DNA from: JADKAV01 sp041393775
GTDB taxonomy: Bacteria > Actinomycetota > Actinomycetes > S36-B12 > UBA10799
Length of the DNA: 64,000 bases
NCBI GenBank assembly: GCA_041393775.1
Contig: JAWKJM010000006.1
Location: forward strand, 1-64,000
Reading direction: 5' to 3'
Below, one piece after another: positions 34,598 to 43,899 of the stretch (positions within the stretch are counted from its first letter, which is position 1; each line of letters begins with the position of its first letter). The notes under the pieces are model-generated. The model saw only the letters and a program-made list of their open reading frames with translations, searched no databases and was not told the DNA's origin. The position numbers and the translations under genes were made by a program.

Positions 34598-35991
34598 CGA
34601 TGCACTCCTTTCGCGATTCGTTCAGCGGTGCCAGCCGACTGCGTGGCGCAACCAGCCAATCCAGAACCGCGATAGGCCGCTCCCGAGAGGTACAAGTCGC
34701 CGATGGCCCGGAGGTGCTCGTCGATGCGATCCAACCGTGCCGCGTGCCCGACGACATACTGCGGAATCGCACGTGGCCAGCGCTGCAGAAGGGCGTTGAA
34801 GGGGCGTGATCGGATTCCGAGCATCCCGGCCAGGTCACCGCGGATGCCATCGATGATCTGCTCGTCCGACATGGACAGCCATCGCGTGTCTCCCGATCGG
34901 CCGACCATGCATTTGATCAGAACGACGTCGTCGTTCACCAGGTGCGGCCATTTGCTGGTCAGCCAAGTACAGCCGACGACGAAGCGGCCTTCGACGGGTG
35001 GCACCAGGAACCCGGTACCCGGGGGCAGGTCCGGGATATCGCGGACATGGAAGGCCAGCGTTGCGTTGGCCACGTCGACGTAGGGGATTCCTCCCAGTTG
35101 ATCGGACAGGTCAGCTGACACCGGCCCGAGCAGATCGGCTGCGACGTATGCAGGGACCGACAGGACCAAGTTTTCAGTCATGAACTCCCCTGCGTCGCTG
35201 CTGGCCCGCCATCCGCTGGTGGTGCGTTCGAGTGTCCTGATCGCGGCGCCCGTGATCAGGTTGTCGTCGCCGAGGTCGTTGGCCAGGGCCTGTACCAGTC
35301 GATGCAGGCCGCCCCTGATGGAGACCAGTGGCGCTGTCCTCTTGCCCGTTGGTTCGGGCGCCGCACTGCGCCGTGAGCGCATCGACAAGTACAGGCTGCG
35401 GCCGTCTGCGGCCATCGCCGTGATCTCGGGCACTGTGCTCTTGGCGCTGAGTCTGGCCGGATCACCCGCGTGGACGCCGCCCAGTAGCGGCTCCACGAGG
35501 CGGTGGTACACCTCTGATCCGAAACGAGGGCGCACAAGGTCCGCGACCGACGGGTCGCCCTGTGTGTTGCTGGCGGGAAGGAGTATGTCCATCCCCGCCC
35601 GCGCGACACCGCCAGGCGACAGCAGCCCGGAACGCAGGAGCGGCCAAAGCTTGTCAGGCAGGCCGAACGCAGCACCCGGTGGGATCGGCCGCAACCGGCC
35701 ACGTGACCAGATGTACGAGCCTCCGGCCAGGGGTTCGATGATTTCGTGCTCGAGCCCGAGATCGTCGATGAGTGACCGGAGTTCCCCGGCTCGTGCCAGG
35801 AAAGCATCGGGTCCGGTATCGACCGGCAGGCCTTCGAGGGAGACTGTGTTGATCTTGCCGCCGACACGTGCAGCGGAATCGATCACCGTGATGGGCGCAT
35901 CTGGTCCGAGGCGTCGGCGCAGGAAGTGCGCAACTGCCAGCCCACTGATCCCGGCTCCGACGATCAGGGTGGATGGAGGCATATGGTCCAT
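34594..35991 (-). CDS. hemY: HemY-type protoporphyrinogen/coproporphyrinogen III oxidase
   Basis: A 465-residue FAD enzyme. The dinucleotide-binding motif VGAGISGLAVAHFL is at about residues 10-23, GGKIN and the conserved RGGLHRLVQAL follow, and the C-terminal FAD segment is GSGLAGCATQSAG. In Gram-positives HemY oxidises coproporphyrinogen III to coproporphyrin III for haem synthesis. ATG 35991 has GGTGGA upstream; ATG 35982 is an alternative start. Its stop overlaps the radical SAM start, so both are co-translated. HemH and HemQ are not in the window. Confidence 0.93.
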   Translation of the reverse strand: MDHMPPSTLIVGAGISGLAVAHFLRRRLGPDAPITVIDSAARVGGKINTVSLEGLPVDTGPDAFLARAGELRSLIDDLGLEHEIIEPLAGGSYIWSRGRLRPIPPGAAFGLPDKLWPLLRSGLLSPGGVARAGMDILLPASNTQGDPSVADLVRPRFGSEVYHRLVEPLLGGVHAGDPARLSAKSTVPEITAMAADGRSLYLSMRSRRSAAPEPTGKRTAPLVSIRGGLHRLVQALANDLGDDNLITGAAIRTLERTTSGWRASSDAGEFMTENLVLSVPAYVAADLLGPVSADLSDQLGGIPYVDVANATLAFHVRDIPDLPPGTGFLVPPVEGRFVVGCTWLTSKWPHLVNDDVVLIKCMVGRSGDTRWLSMSDEQIIDGIRGDLAGMLGIRSRPFNALLQRWPRAIPQYVVGHAARLDRIDEHLRAIGDLYLSGAAYRGSGLAGCATQSAGTAERIAKGVHR

Positions 35992-36408
35992 TGTTCCACC
36001 GGCGCTGGCAGGGTAGGTGGCGGCGGTACGGGCTGGCGGCGGACCGCTGCCAGACTCGGCGGAGAGTCGATAGGGGACTCGACCTTTCATCAGATACGTA
36101 CTTGCCCGACTTGGACCACGACATCGGGGATTCTTGGCCCGGTTCGGCTGAATGCCACCGACTGCTACCCATGGCCCAGCGGTCAAGCGTCGCGTCGGAC
36201 CGGTGTGCCGCCGACCACCCGGCACATCTGCCGATGCTGTCCGCATAGCGCGGTCCTGGCCGAACGACCCGAGCGTCATGTGCGCCGGGGAGCAGCCCAC
36301 GCGACACCCGTACAGGTCACAGATCGATCACCGAACCGGGTGCCCTACCGCAGCAGGACGACAACGGCGTTGGGCGGAGTAGCGTTGGGACATGGGGAGA
36401 TGATGAAC
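35992..36408. other. 417-bp divergent intergenic region
   Basis: Separates hemY (leftward) from the secreted-protein gene (rightward). Open frames here are extensions of the neighbours without recognisable sequence. Presumably holds both promoters, but no clear -35/-10 pair or repeat was picked out. Confidence 0.5.
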
Positions 36409-37812
36409 ATGTCCAGCACTTCTAAGAGCGTTGTTGGCGCAGTGTCCTGCGGGCTGCTCCTGGGGGGCTTCGTCGCCGCACCGCCGGCGTCGGCGGCCGT
36501 TCCCTCCAACGACAACCGGGCCGATGCCACGCGTCTCGCGCTGCCCGCCGAAGTCACCGGTAGCCTCGTCGACGCCACGCTGGAACCGACGAACGACTCG
36601 AGCAACTGCGGGAGCACCGACGCGTCAGTCTGGTATCGGTTCAAAGCTCCCAAGCGTGGCGCCGTGATAATCCAATTGGACGCCGGCGGTGAGATGGACG
36701 CCACCGTGGACCTCTACCAGCAGGTCCGGTCGAAGCAGCGGTTCACCGATTGCAGCGAGACCAACAACAAGGGTGTTGCCACGATCGACACGGAAGGCCT
36801 CGAGGCCGGCGCTGACTACACCGTCCGCGTCGGCCGGCAGACGGGATCGGTCGCGGCCGGCTTCTCGCTGCGGGTTCTGGTCCCCAGTCCGCCCCCGGAG
36901 CCGCCCGGGAAGCCGCTGCCGGCGAAGGGGGTGAGGAACAGCGTTGATCGGTTGCTCAACCCCGGTGACGCGTACTGGACGCGTATGGAGGAAGGGCGGA
37001 CGATGCGCTTGAGCCTGCGGGTGAACCAGTGCACCCGGCTCGACGTCTACGGACCGGGCACGTCCTCGTTCGGCGGCTCCATGTTGAAGAGCCTCGGTTG
37101 TGGGGGCTTCAGCCTGTTCACGCCGACCGAGACCGGGCGTTACTTCCTGGTCGTGCGTGCCGGACGCAGCCGGGACAAGCAGCCCTACCGACTGCGGGTT
37201 GCACCCGCGCGCAGGGATGACACCACACCCGGGATCTTCATCGGCAACAACGCGAAGGTGCGGGGACGCGTCAACGGCGGCATAGACTCGCGTGACCTGT
37301 ACCGATTCGACGTGACCCGCCGGAGCACTCTGACACTGACGGTAACCGGTCGGCCGCTCCTGCGCCTTGTGCGTGATGACGGGCGACGCATCGGCCGTGG
37401 CGACTACATCGAGCGCAATGTGGCCCCCGGGCGCTACTACGTCGCTGTACAGGGCGAGGGCAAGTACACGCTCAAGCGCGTGTCTCGGACCATCACCAAG
37501 TCTGCTGTCACCTTCAACGGCCGCCGGAAGGCCACCACGCGCCCTGGCTCAACCACCCGCCTGAGCCTGCGGGTCCGGCCGTCGGTGAGTGGTCGGGGAG
37601 TCATGACCCTGGAGCGCCTCGATCCGATCGACGGCTGGCAGTTCCTGAGGCGCTATCGCGTGAACGTCACCGCGGGTTCGGCGACGGTTTCGTTCCGGCC
37701 GCCCAGCGTTGGCCGGTACCGGGTGACTGGCGACTACAAGGGCAGCAGGATTGCCGCCGCGTCATACGCGGGCACTGCGCGGCTGAAGGTCCAAGGACCC
37801 CTGGTCGACTGA
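36409..37812 (+). CDS. secreted protein with PPC-like repeated beta domains
   Basis: A 467-residue exported protein. Residues 1-28 are a signal peptide ending at an ASA site. The mature part has two to three domains of about 110 residues resembling bacterial pre-peptidase C-terminal (PPC) beta-sandwiches: VWYRFKAPKRG with YTVRVG, then YWTRMEEG with YFLVVRAG, then YRFDVTRR with YYVAVQG. A C-terminal beta domain resembles Ig-like repeats of actinobacterial surface proteins. No protease or other enzyme domain is present, so a binding or structural role is likely. ATG 36409 is chosen because GGGGAG lies 9 bp upstream; ATG 36400 and 36403 are too close to it. Confidence 0.8.
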   Translation: MSSTSKSVVGAVSCGLLLGGFVAAPPASAAVPSNDNRADATRLALPAEVTGSLVDATLEPTNDSSNCGSTDASVWYRFKAPKRGAVIIQLDAGGEMDATVDLYQQVRSKQRFTDCSETNNKGVATIDTEGLEAGADYTVRVGRQTGSVAAGFSLRVLVPSPPPEPPGKPLPAKGVRNSVDRLLNPGDAYWTRMEEGRTMRLSLRVNQCTRLDVYGPGTSSFGGSMLKSLGCGGFSLFTPTETGRYFLVVRAGRSRDKQPYRLRVAPARRDDTTPGIFIGNNAKVRGRVNGGIDSRDLYRFDVTRRSTLTLTVTGRPLLRLVRDDGRRIGRGDYIERNVAPGRYYVAVQGEGKYTLKRVSRTITKSAVTFNGRRKATTRPGSTTRLSLRVRPSVSGRGVMTLERLDPIDGWQFLRRYRVNVTAGSATVSFRPPSVGRYRVTGDYKGSRIAAASYAGTARLKVQGPLVD

Positions 37813-38034
37813 GACCGGACGACTGACCCGCGTGTCAGAGTTGGGTGGGACGCGTTGTGGGTGACAAGCGTATGTCGCGAACGAGGGGGACGCCACGGCT
37901 CGCCCGCAAAGATTGCATGGTGCACGCCCTGGGCGCACGGTGATCTAGGATCTTGTGATGATGCCTGACTGCCGCGGGAACTGCCCGCAACCGCAGCCGC
38001 ATCGGGTCATCCAATGGACAAGCCCAGACCGAGG

Positions 38035-38140
38035 GGTTCGGGTTCGGCGCGGCGGTTCGGGTTCGGCTCAGCGGTGGACAGAGGGCCTAACAGGAAGGCG
38101 GGAGCCTAACCCGAACCAAAAGGCCTAACCGGAACGCAGT
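38035..38140. repeat. GGTTCGG direct repeats and facing CCTAAC repeats (in 493-bp gap)
   Basis: Two copies of GGTTCGGGTTCGGC (38035-38048, 38054-38067; period 19) are followed by three CCTAAC units. One of these, CCTAACCCGAACC (38105-38117), is nearly the reverse complement of the first repeats, so a hairpin can form. Similar CCTAAC/CCGAACCGGAAC words recur near 50540-50575. The rest of 37813-38305 shows nothing recognisable. Confidence 0.6.
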
Positions 38141-38305
38141 TCGACATCAGCCCGAGCCGCCGGTGCGTGGGCGCCCACCGCCGAGGGTGGGGCGGGATCG
38201 ACGCGCCCGACTTGGATGCCAAGCCAACGCACCGACAGGCGTGACTGTCGGGGCTGTACCGGTGGTCGATCGCTGCCCGACCCCGGTGGGACGTTTGGGC
38301 GGACT

Positions 38306-38737
38306 CTAGTGCGGCGAACACACCGACGCCCGGCGCACGCACCCCGTGCCGCACCTGCGCTTCGCGGCGCGGTGGGCCTTCTTCTTGGTGGAGCGGGTGG
38401 CCCAGCCGTAGCGACTGATGAAGTCGCCGTTCCAGCGCACGGCGACGGCGAGGCAGCCGTAGCGGACCCACGCGACCTTCTTACAGGTCTTCGGGTAGTC
38501 CGAGGCCCGCCGGCACTCCCACATGGCCCACTTGCCGGCCTTCCTCTTCGTCCGGTAGTTCCAGGATCGGCCCCAAGCGCCGTCGGAGGCGATGGCGATC
38601 GCCCCATACGTGCCGCTGGCCGCCACGGTCGATGTCGGCTTCGCCGGCGCGTCGGCGACGGCCACCGGCGCTATGAGCAGCCCCGCGGTCAGGGCTGAGG
38701 AGGTGAGAACAATAGCGGGGAATCGTGCGCTGTTCAT
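38306..38737 (-). CDS. secreted DUF4189 domain protein
   Basis: A 143-residue exported protein: signal peptide of about 31 residues (ending APVAVADA), then a DUF4189 domain with the typical YGAIAIASDGAWG opening, paired Cys (ECRR, TCKK, GCLAVAV, RCG, VC) and a Lys/Arg-rich end. The Cys spacing suggests disulfides. ATG 38737 is chosen over upstream frame positions because a strong GAGGAGGAAC ribosome site precedes it. Function of the domain is unknown. Confidence 0.82.
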   Translation of the reverse strand: MNSARFPAIVLTSSALTAGLLIAPVAVADAPAKPTSTVAASGTYGAIAIASDGAWGRSWNYRTKRKAGKWAMWECRRASDYPKTCKKVAWVRYGCLAVAVRWNGDFISRYGWATRSTKKKAHRAAKRRCGTGCVRRASVCSPH

Positions 38738-39364
38738 GATGTTCCTCCTCGTGTGGCGACTCGCACAGGCGTACTTGCGACGCATAGGCGGTTTCGGCCG
38801 GTGGCGCGGTCGTGGTGGCGAAGTGGACACGCTTCCGGGGACAGCGCAGCGCCGATGTCCACCTGCGCCCTCGGGCACCTTCCACCAGGACTGCTGGGAC
38901 GCGCCCGGGCGAACAGGGTGCCTCGACTTGAGCAACTCGTGAACGGCAGTGCCGGCAACCCGTCACAGCACAGCCGTGGCGTGGCCCGGGGCATGAATTG
39001 GAGCGGACTCGCAACTTGGCCCGCTTCGGTCGCGCAGCGCGTGGACATCTCACTCACCCCGAGCACTTCCCAGACTAGGCCGGGATGCCGGTCCCGGCGA
39101 CGGACTCCCAGTGATTGGCGCAGTTACCGTGGTCGTATCGACACCGAACCGCAACATCGTCGCCTTCGCAGGGACAACCTACGTCAGCGTGTGCACACCA
39201 AGGTGGTAGAGGAACGCCGCGCGAGATGGCCCGCAGATCTGTAGCCACGTCATCTCGGACGGCACGATGGGGCTACAGTTACGATCGCCAACGTCGTCCG
39301 CCTCAAGGCCAGACAGTGATCCCGCGCGATAGGTAAGCGTCGGTCTTTGCATGGCCGCCCCTTC
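38738..39364. other. long intergenic region upstream of the DUF4189 gene
   Basis: No frame on either strand has a convincing start, length or family resemblance. With repeat A2 it makes an 816-bp gap before tRNA-Leu. It should contain the DUF4189 promoter; nothing further is seen. Confidence 0.5.
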
Positions 39365-39510
39365 AGGCGGGAAAATGCCGGGCGGAAACCGCTCGCGTTA
39401 GAGATCGTGCACGAGGTTAGAGAAGCCACACGTGCATTCCCTAACCTCGTGCACGATCTCTAACCTCGCCGCCAACTCCTGCGGCCACCGAGTACCCGAG
39501 CCGTCTACGC
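39365..39510. repeat. family-A inverted repeat, copy A2
   Basis: Lies just downstream of the tRNA-Leu 3' end. Perfect 24-bp arms at 39397-39420 (begins GTTAGAGATCGTGCACG) and 39441-39464, loop of 20 nt. Compared with A1 the arm carries GATCGTG instead of GAACGTG, and the other arm changes to match. Flanks GCCGGGCGGAAACCGCTCG and CAACTCCTGCGGCCACCGAG repeat those of A1. Confidence 0.88.
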
Positions 39511-39553
39511 CATAGATGAAAGCCCCCACGAAGATCATCTCGTGGGAGGAAAA

Positions 39554-39643
39554 TGGTGTCCGAGGGGGGACTTGAACCCCCACGCCCGTTTTAAGGGCAC
39601 TAGCACCTCAAGCTAGCGCGTCTGCCTATTCCGCCACCCGGAC
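39554..39643 (-). tRNA. tRNA-Leu (GAG)
   Basis: A 90-nt class II tRNA with a long variable arm. Acceptor GTCCGGG pairs with CTCGGAC (one G-T pair), the anticodon stem CTAGC/GCTAG encloses TTGAGGT with anticodon GAG, the T-loop is GTTCAAGTC, and CCA is encoded (39554-39556). Confidence 0.96.
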
Positions 39644-39662
39644 CGGTTGGGGCTCCAGACTA

Positions 39663-40184
39663 TCAACTGCTCTGCAGCGGCGATCGGGCGATCACGTCGT
39701 AGGCCGGCCGGGGTCCGGTCGTCGATCGGACCAGCGTGATCTCGGCCGGCGTCCACGAAGGGGAGGTGAACGACGAAAGGACTCGGCTGGCGTGAACGAT
39801 CTGCCGGGCGCCCACCGGCGTCCTCGAGCGGCCGATGGTGACGTGGGCTCTGAAGCGACGCTCCGCGCAGTGATGAACTCGCTGAACCGCGACCGCCAAC
39901 TCGCCCAGCCAGGCCTTTCCTTCGACTCCGATCCACAGAACCGGCCCGAATCGCCCGCCGGCGGCCAAGCGGATCGGACCGGCGGGAATCGCAGGGATGG
40001 TCGCGAACCGGGCGGACTCCCGGCCGGGGTCTCGTTCGCCCAGGAAGGCCAGTGTGATGTGCCACCTCTTCGCTGGTTGCCAGTGGATGTCCTGGAATTC
40101 GCCCCTCAGTGGCTCGAGTGAACGGCCCAGCGCTTCGCTGACGGACTCCGGTAGCCAGATCGCCACAAAAAGCCTCTCGCTCAC
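39663..40184 (-). CDS. thpR: RNA 2',3'-cyclic phosphodiesterase ThpR (2'-5' RNA ligase family)
   Basis: A 173-residue 2H phosphoesterase with the two HxT motifs, HITLAFLG near 45 and HVTIGRSR near 118. It opens 2',3'-cyclic phosphate RNA ends; ligase activity is known in vitro for relatives. GTG 40184 fits the homology (SERLFVAIWL); an ATG at 40202 is possible. It diverges from the M20 peptidase with 43 bp between. Confidence 0.9.
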   Translation of the reverse strand: MSERLFVAIWLPESVSEALGRSLEPLRGEFQDIHWQPAKRWHITLAFLGERDPGRESARFATIPAIPAGPIRLAAGGRFGPVLWIGVEGKAWLGELAVAVQRVHHCAERRFRAHVTIGRSRTPVGARQIVHASRVLSSFTSPSWTPAEITLVRSTTGPRPAYDVIARSPLQSS

Positions 40185-40227
40185 CCATCCACTGTCTCGC
40201 ATGCCCGAGCAATGGCACAGTGAACAC

Positions 40228-41523
40228 ATGACTTCGGATGTGGCACGTGTCTGCTCGGAACTGATCAGCCTCGACACCTCGAACTACGGGGACGGGACGG
40301 GCCCGGGCGAGGCGTCAGCCGCGGAGTACGTCGAGGCATTCCTCAGGGGGGCAGGCCTGCAACCAGAACGGTTCAGCACCACGTCGGGGTCACGGCAGGT
40401 GGTGGTGTGCCGGATCGCAGGGGAGGATCCGCAGGCGCCGGCCTTGGTGGTCCACGCGCACCTGGACGTCGTGCCGGCCATTGCGGCGGACTGGTCCGTG
40501 CCGGCTTTCGAGGGCGCGATCCACGAGGGGATGGTCTGGGGGAGGGGCGCCGTCGACATGAAGGACATGGACGCCATGATCCTGACCGTGGTGCAGCAAT
40601 GGCAGTTGCACGGGATCAAGCCCCGTCGCGACATCGTCCTGCTCTTCCTGCCCGACGAGGAGGCAGGTGGCCAACACGGCGCCCATTGGGTGGTCGACAA
40701 TCGCCCTGAATTGCTGGAAGGGGTGACTGAAGGCATCGGTGAAGTCGGCGGCTTCTCGTTCGAACTGGCCAACCACCGTCGCCTCTACATGATCGAGACT
40801 GCGCAGAAGGGGCTCGCCTGGTTGCGGCTGAGCGCGACCGGGACTGCTACGCACGGCTCCTTGATCGCCAATGACAACGCGGTCACCCGGCTCGCCCGGA
40901 CGATCGCCCGCATCGGTGAGCACGAGTTCCCGGTGCAACTTACGCCCACCGTCGAGCGGTTCCTGCGTGAGGTCTGCGACGCAGCCGACATCCCCTTCGA
41001 CCGCAACGACCCTGAAGCCGCCTTAGCGCAACTCGGACCCTTCGCCCGGATGATCGGCGCGGTCATGCGCCATACGGCTAACCCGACCATGCTCGACGCC
41101 GGCTACAAGTCGAACGTGATCCCGGGACAGGCGCAAGCGACTGTCGATGCCAGGTTCCTCCCCGGCCTGGAAGAGGACTTCTTCGACCAGTTCGAGGAGT
41201 TGCTGGAACCCGGAGTGACCTTCGAGCCGGAGGTCAGGGATATCAGCCTGGAAACCACCTTCGACGGCGATCTCGTCTCGGGAATGACTAAGGCGCTTCT
41301 GGCTGAGGATCCGCAGGGGATACCTGTTCCATACACGCTGTCCGGGGGGACCGACGCGAAGGCGCTGTCACGGCTGGGGATCCGGTGCTTCGGTTTCGCG
41401 CCGCTTCAACTGCCCGCCGACCTCGACTTCACGGCACTGTTCCACGGGATCGACGAGCGGGTGCCGGTGGCATCGCTGGAGTTCGGCGTCAGGGTGCTGG
41501 ACCGGTTCCTTCGCAACGCGTGA
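40228..41523 (+). CDS. M20 family metallopeptidase/deacylase
   Basis: A 431-residue zinc amidohydrolase of the M20/ArgE-DapE group. Metal-binding regions HAHLDVVPA (near 73), GRGAVDMKDMD (near 102) and LPDEEAGG (near 142) are intact, with a dimerisation domain in the middle. It probably cleaves a dipeptide or N-acyl amino acid in the cytoplasm. Preceded by a divergent thpR and followed by a convergent small membrane protein. Confidence 0.92.
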   Translation: MTSDVARVCSELISLDTSNYGDGTGPGEASAAEYVEAFLRGAGLQPERFSTTSGSRQVVVCRIAGEDPQAPALVVHAHLDVVPAIAADWSVPAFEGAIHEGMVWGRGAVDMKDMDAMILTVVQQWQLHGIKPRRDIVLLFLPDEEAGGQHGAHWVVDNRPELLEGVTEGIGEVGGFSFELANHRRLYMIETAQKGLAWLRLSATGTATHGSLIANDNAVTRLARTIARIGEHEFPVQLTPTVERFLREVCDAADIPFDRNDPEAALAQLGPFARMIGAVMRHTANPTMLDAGYKSNVIPGQAQATVDARFLPGLEEDFFDQFEELLEPGVTFEPEVRDISLETTFDGDLVSGMTKALLAEDPQGIPVPYTLSGGTDAKALSRLGIRCFGFAPLQLPADLDFTALFHGIDERVPVASLEFGVRVLDRFLRNA

Positions 41524-41544
41524 GGGTTGTCCGGTCCGGGTGAC

Positions 41545-41688
41545 TCATGTCAGCAGACTGACTCCACCCGGTCCCACGAGCAGGCCCACAATGATCAAGA
41601 CCACGCCCCACAACACCTGACTGCGCACGATCGCGACGATGCCGGAGACGACGAGTACGACCGCGATGATCCAAAGCAAGAAATCCAT
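41545..41688 (-). CDS. GPGG-motif small membrane protein
   Basis: A 47-residue protein, ATG 41688 to TGA 41545, with an AGGTGGTG ribosome site. It has two hydrophobic helices (about 3-20 and 23-38) and ends LVGPGGVSLL, the motif of a widespread actinobacterial small protein family of unknown function. Confidence 0.85.
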   Translation of the reverse strand: MDFLLWIIAVVLVVSGIVAIVRSQVLWGVVLIIVGLLVGPGGVSLLT

Positions 41689-41904
41689 GTCACCACCTAC
41701 CCGTGAATCGTGACTCTAGTCATCTCGCGCGTCGCCATCGAAGCGTCCCTGCGGAGACGCGTGGTGACGCCACAGAACCCGCGCAACCTGATCCCCGCCG
41801 ATTGTGGGATCCAATCCTCATAGGCCCACCGTCAAGCAACTCGGTGGCGGCCGGTGTCAGGTCGCCACCGGTGGGGATGGTGCCAACCCCATCCAGTGCG
41901 AAGA

Positions 41905-42225
41905 TGGCTCGTGCACTCGGTAGTCGCAGGAGTTGGCCGCGAGGTTAGAGAACGTTCACGAGGTTAGAGAATGTACGTGTGGCTCTCCTCACCTCGTGGA
42001 CGTTTTCTGGTCCGAAGCCCGCTGGTGAGCTCGTTGCCGCGCGGAGTTGGCCGCGAGGTTAGAGGTTGTCCACGAGGCTAGAGAACACACGCGTGGTTTC
42101 TCTAACCTCGTGGACAACCTCTAACGCGGGCGATCTCTGCCGGGCGTTTCGCGCCTGAACAGGCGGCCGGCCACGGCCATCGACGACAACGCGAGCGGTT
42201 TCCGCCCGACATTTGCCCGCCTGAA
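41905..42225. repeat. family-A inverted repeats, compound copy A3 (in 621-bp gap)
   Basis: Two units. The first (arm 41944-41967, GTTAGAGAACGTTCACG) has a decayed partner near 41990-42010. The second has arms 42058-42081 (GTTAGAGGTTGTCCACG) and 42102-42125, complementary at 23 of 24 positions. Flank words GGAGTTGGCCGCGAG and the CCGCCCGACATTTGCCCGCC block (near 42203-42222) belong to the family in reverse orientation. Downstream of the FAD oxidase; nothing else is recognisable in 41689-42309. Confidence 0.85.
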
Positions 42226-42309
42226 CTCCGCCGCGGCCACAACCAAGGCGCAGCCTTGAGCATGATGCATTCCCGCAGGCTGTTTGAGCCCAGCGGTGAA
42301 GGGCCAGTC

Positions 42310-43716
42310 CTAGGCGCCCGGCACTGCGTGGTTGGCGAGCATAACCCCGTCCGGGTCGACCTGCTCCCGCAACTGTGACAGTCGCACGAGGGCATCGTGA
42401 CCGTAGGCGGTCTGCACATCCACGGCCTCGTCCATCAGGTTGAGGAAGGTGCGGCCGGTCTCCCAGGCGGCCAGCGCCGAACGCGCTCGTTCGCCGTCAG
42501 CACGCCCTGCCTCGGCCATCTCCGGCGTGGCCGCCACTGCGACGAAGAACCCGGCGTATGCCGCGTCGATCCGGTTGACCACGCCTCCACCGGGAACCGG
42601 CCGACTGGCCGCCCCGCCGAGTTGCCGCAACTCCGCTGCCAAAAGTGAGGTCTGCGCGGCCGGTCCGACGGCATCGATGAATGCCTGGATGCCGGCCTCG
42701 TCGAGGTCGAACAACAGGGTCCCGACGCCAACTGAGGGAGTGGGGCCGGGGGGGTCCATGTGCAGGGCCGTCAAGCCCTCTGCTGGCGTGCGCGTCCAAG
42801 TGTCCATCTCAGGGGTCAACTCCCGGAATCCGGCCAGCAGCGATGCGCCGGCATCGTCATCGCCGATGAACGCCCCGTCCACCACGACCAAGTGGCGGCC
42901 CTGCAGGAAGGGCGGCAGGTCCGGCAGTGGCGGGAACCTGAGTGCCCTCAGGGAGGTGGTCACCTCATCCGGAGCCTCCTGTGCCCACTTGACCCAATGC
43001 CGCAGCACTGGTTCGAGGTGTTGGATGTCCCAGAGCATGAGCCCTGCGTAGACGTCGGGGATCCGGTGCAGTTTCAACTCGATGCTGGTGATGACCCCGA
43101 AGTTGCCACCTCCGCCACGAAGAGCCCAGAACAACTCCTCGTGTTCGTCTGCGCTGGCACGGATGAGACTGCCGTCGGCCGTGACCAGTTCGACGGCCAC
43201 CACATCGTTGGTGGCCAGGCCCTTTGCTCGTGCGTACCAACTCAGTCCGCCGCCGAGCAGGTAGCCGGCGACGCCGACGTCGGGTGACGATCCGTGTTGT
43301 GCAGCCAGCCCGTGCTGTGCCGCGGCCTCAACCACGGGCTGCCAGATCACGCCGCCACCGATGTGAGCGATGCGACGCTCAGGGTCAATGGCGACCTGCG
43401 CGAGTTCGTGGGTCCTGAGCAGTACGGCATTGCCGAGCTCGTGTTCGGCGAGCACGGCGGCAGCATGCCCGGTGGTTTGCGCAGCGACCTGCATTCCGAG
43501 CGCTGCGGCGGCCCCAACGATCGTCTGCACGTCCTCGACCGTACGGGGGATCCCGACTGCCGCAGGGCGCTGGTCAACCGCGACATTCCACGGCACTCTC
43601 GCGTCGTCATAGGCAGGGTCCCCCGGAACGACGATGATGTCGCCGCACCGCTCCCGCAGAACGGATGAATGTGGTGGCGCCCCGGCGGTGAGGTCCCGGG
43701 GGTCTTCGCTGGCCAT
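42310..43716 (-). CDS. FAD-linked oxidase of the berberine-bridge/PCMH type
   Basis: A 468-residue flavoprotein. A PCMH-type FAD domain occupies about 30-215 (TTGHAAAV loop, GGGVIWQPVVEAA, GSSPDVGVAGYLLGGGLSW), then a substrate domain and a short C-terminal berberine-like end (DALVRLSQLREQVDPDG). Such enzymes oxidise sugars, alkaloids or other alcohols. ATG 43716 has GGGAGA upstream; the frame extends further but without homology. It faces a LuxR-type regulator across a region with a 10-bp inverted repeat, so control by that regulator is likely. Confidence 0.88.
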   Translation of the reverse strand: MASEDPRDLTAGAPPHSSVLRERCGDIIVVPGDPAYDDARVPWNVAVDQRPAAVGIPRTVEDVQTIVGAAAALGMQVAAQTTGHAAAVLAEHELGNAVLLRTHELAQVAIDPERRIAHIGGGVIWQPVVEAAAQHGLAAQHGSSPDVGVAGYLLGGGLSWYARAKGLATNDVVAVELVTADGSLIRASADEHEELFWALRGGGGNFGVITSIELKLHRIPDVYAGLMLWDIQHLEPVLRHWVKWAQEAPDEVTTSLRALRFPPLPDLPPFLQGRHLVVVDGAFIGDDDAGASLLAGFRELTPEMDTWTRTPAEGLTALHMDPPGPTPSVGVGTLLFDLDEAGIQAFIDAVGPAAQTSLLAAELRQLGGAASRPVPGGGVVNRIDAAYAGFFVAVAATPEMAEAGRADGERARSALAAWETGRTFLNLMDEAVDVQTAYGHDALVRLSQLREQVDPDGVMLANHAVPGA

Positions 43717-43842
43717 GTGGTCTCCCTGGTTCGGATGCGGCCGCCCTGGCTGGGGGCCGTCTGCGGAACAGACTCGCGCAGGAACCCGACCCGGCACAAT
43801 CCCTTTCGACCGGGTGGTTCCGTTCCCAGACCACAGCAAATG

Positions 43843-43868
43843 GCCCATCCCACATTCATGGGATGGGC
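43843..43868. promoter_or_regulatory. 10-bp perfect inverted repeat between FAD oxidase and LuxR genes
   Basis: GCCCATCCCA and TGGGATGGGC flank a 6-nt centre. It lies 31 bp before the LuxR start and 126 bp before the oxidase start. Possible operator for the LuxR regulator; a transcript hairpin is the alternative. No T-run follows. Confidence 0.6.
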
Positions 43869-43899
43869 AGCCTCAGACTGCCCAGGGCACACTGGTGCG

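Noticed and set aside
38753..39244. 163-codon frame on the + strand in the long gap
   Set aside because: Composition like a random high-GC frame (Arg/Ser/Pro-rich), no start signal or family match.
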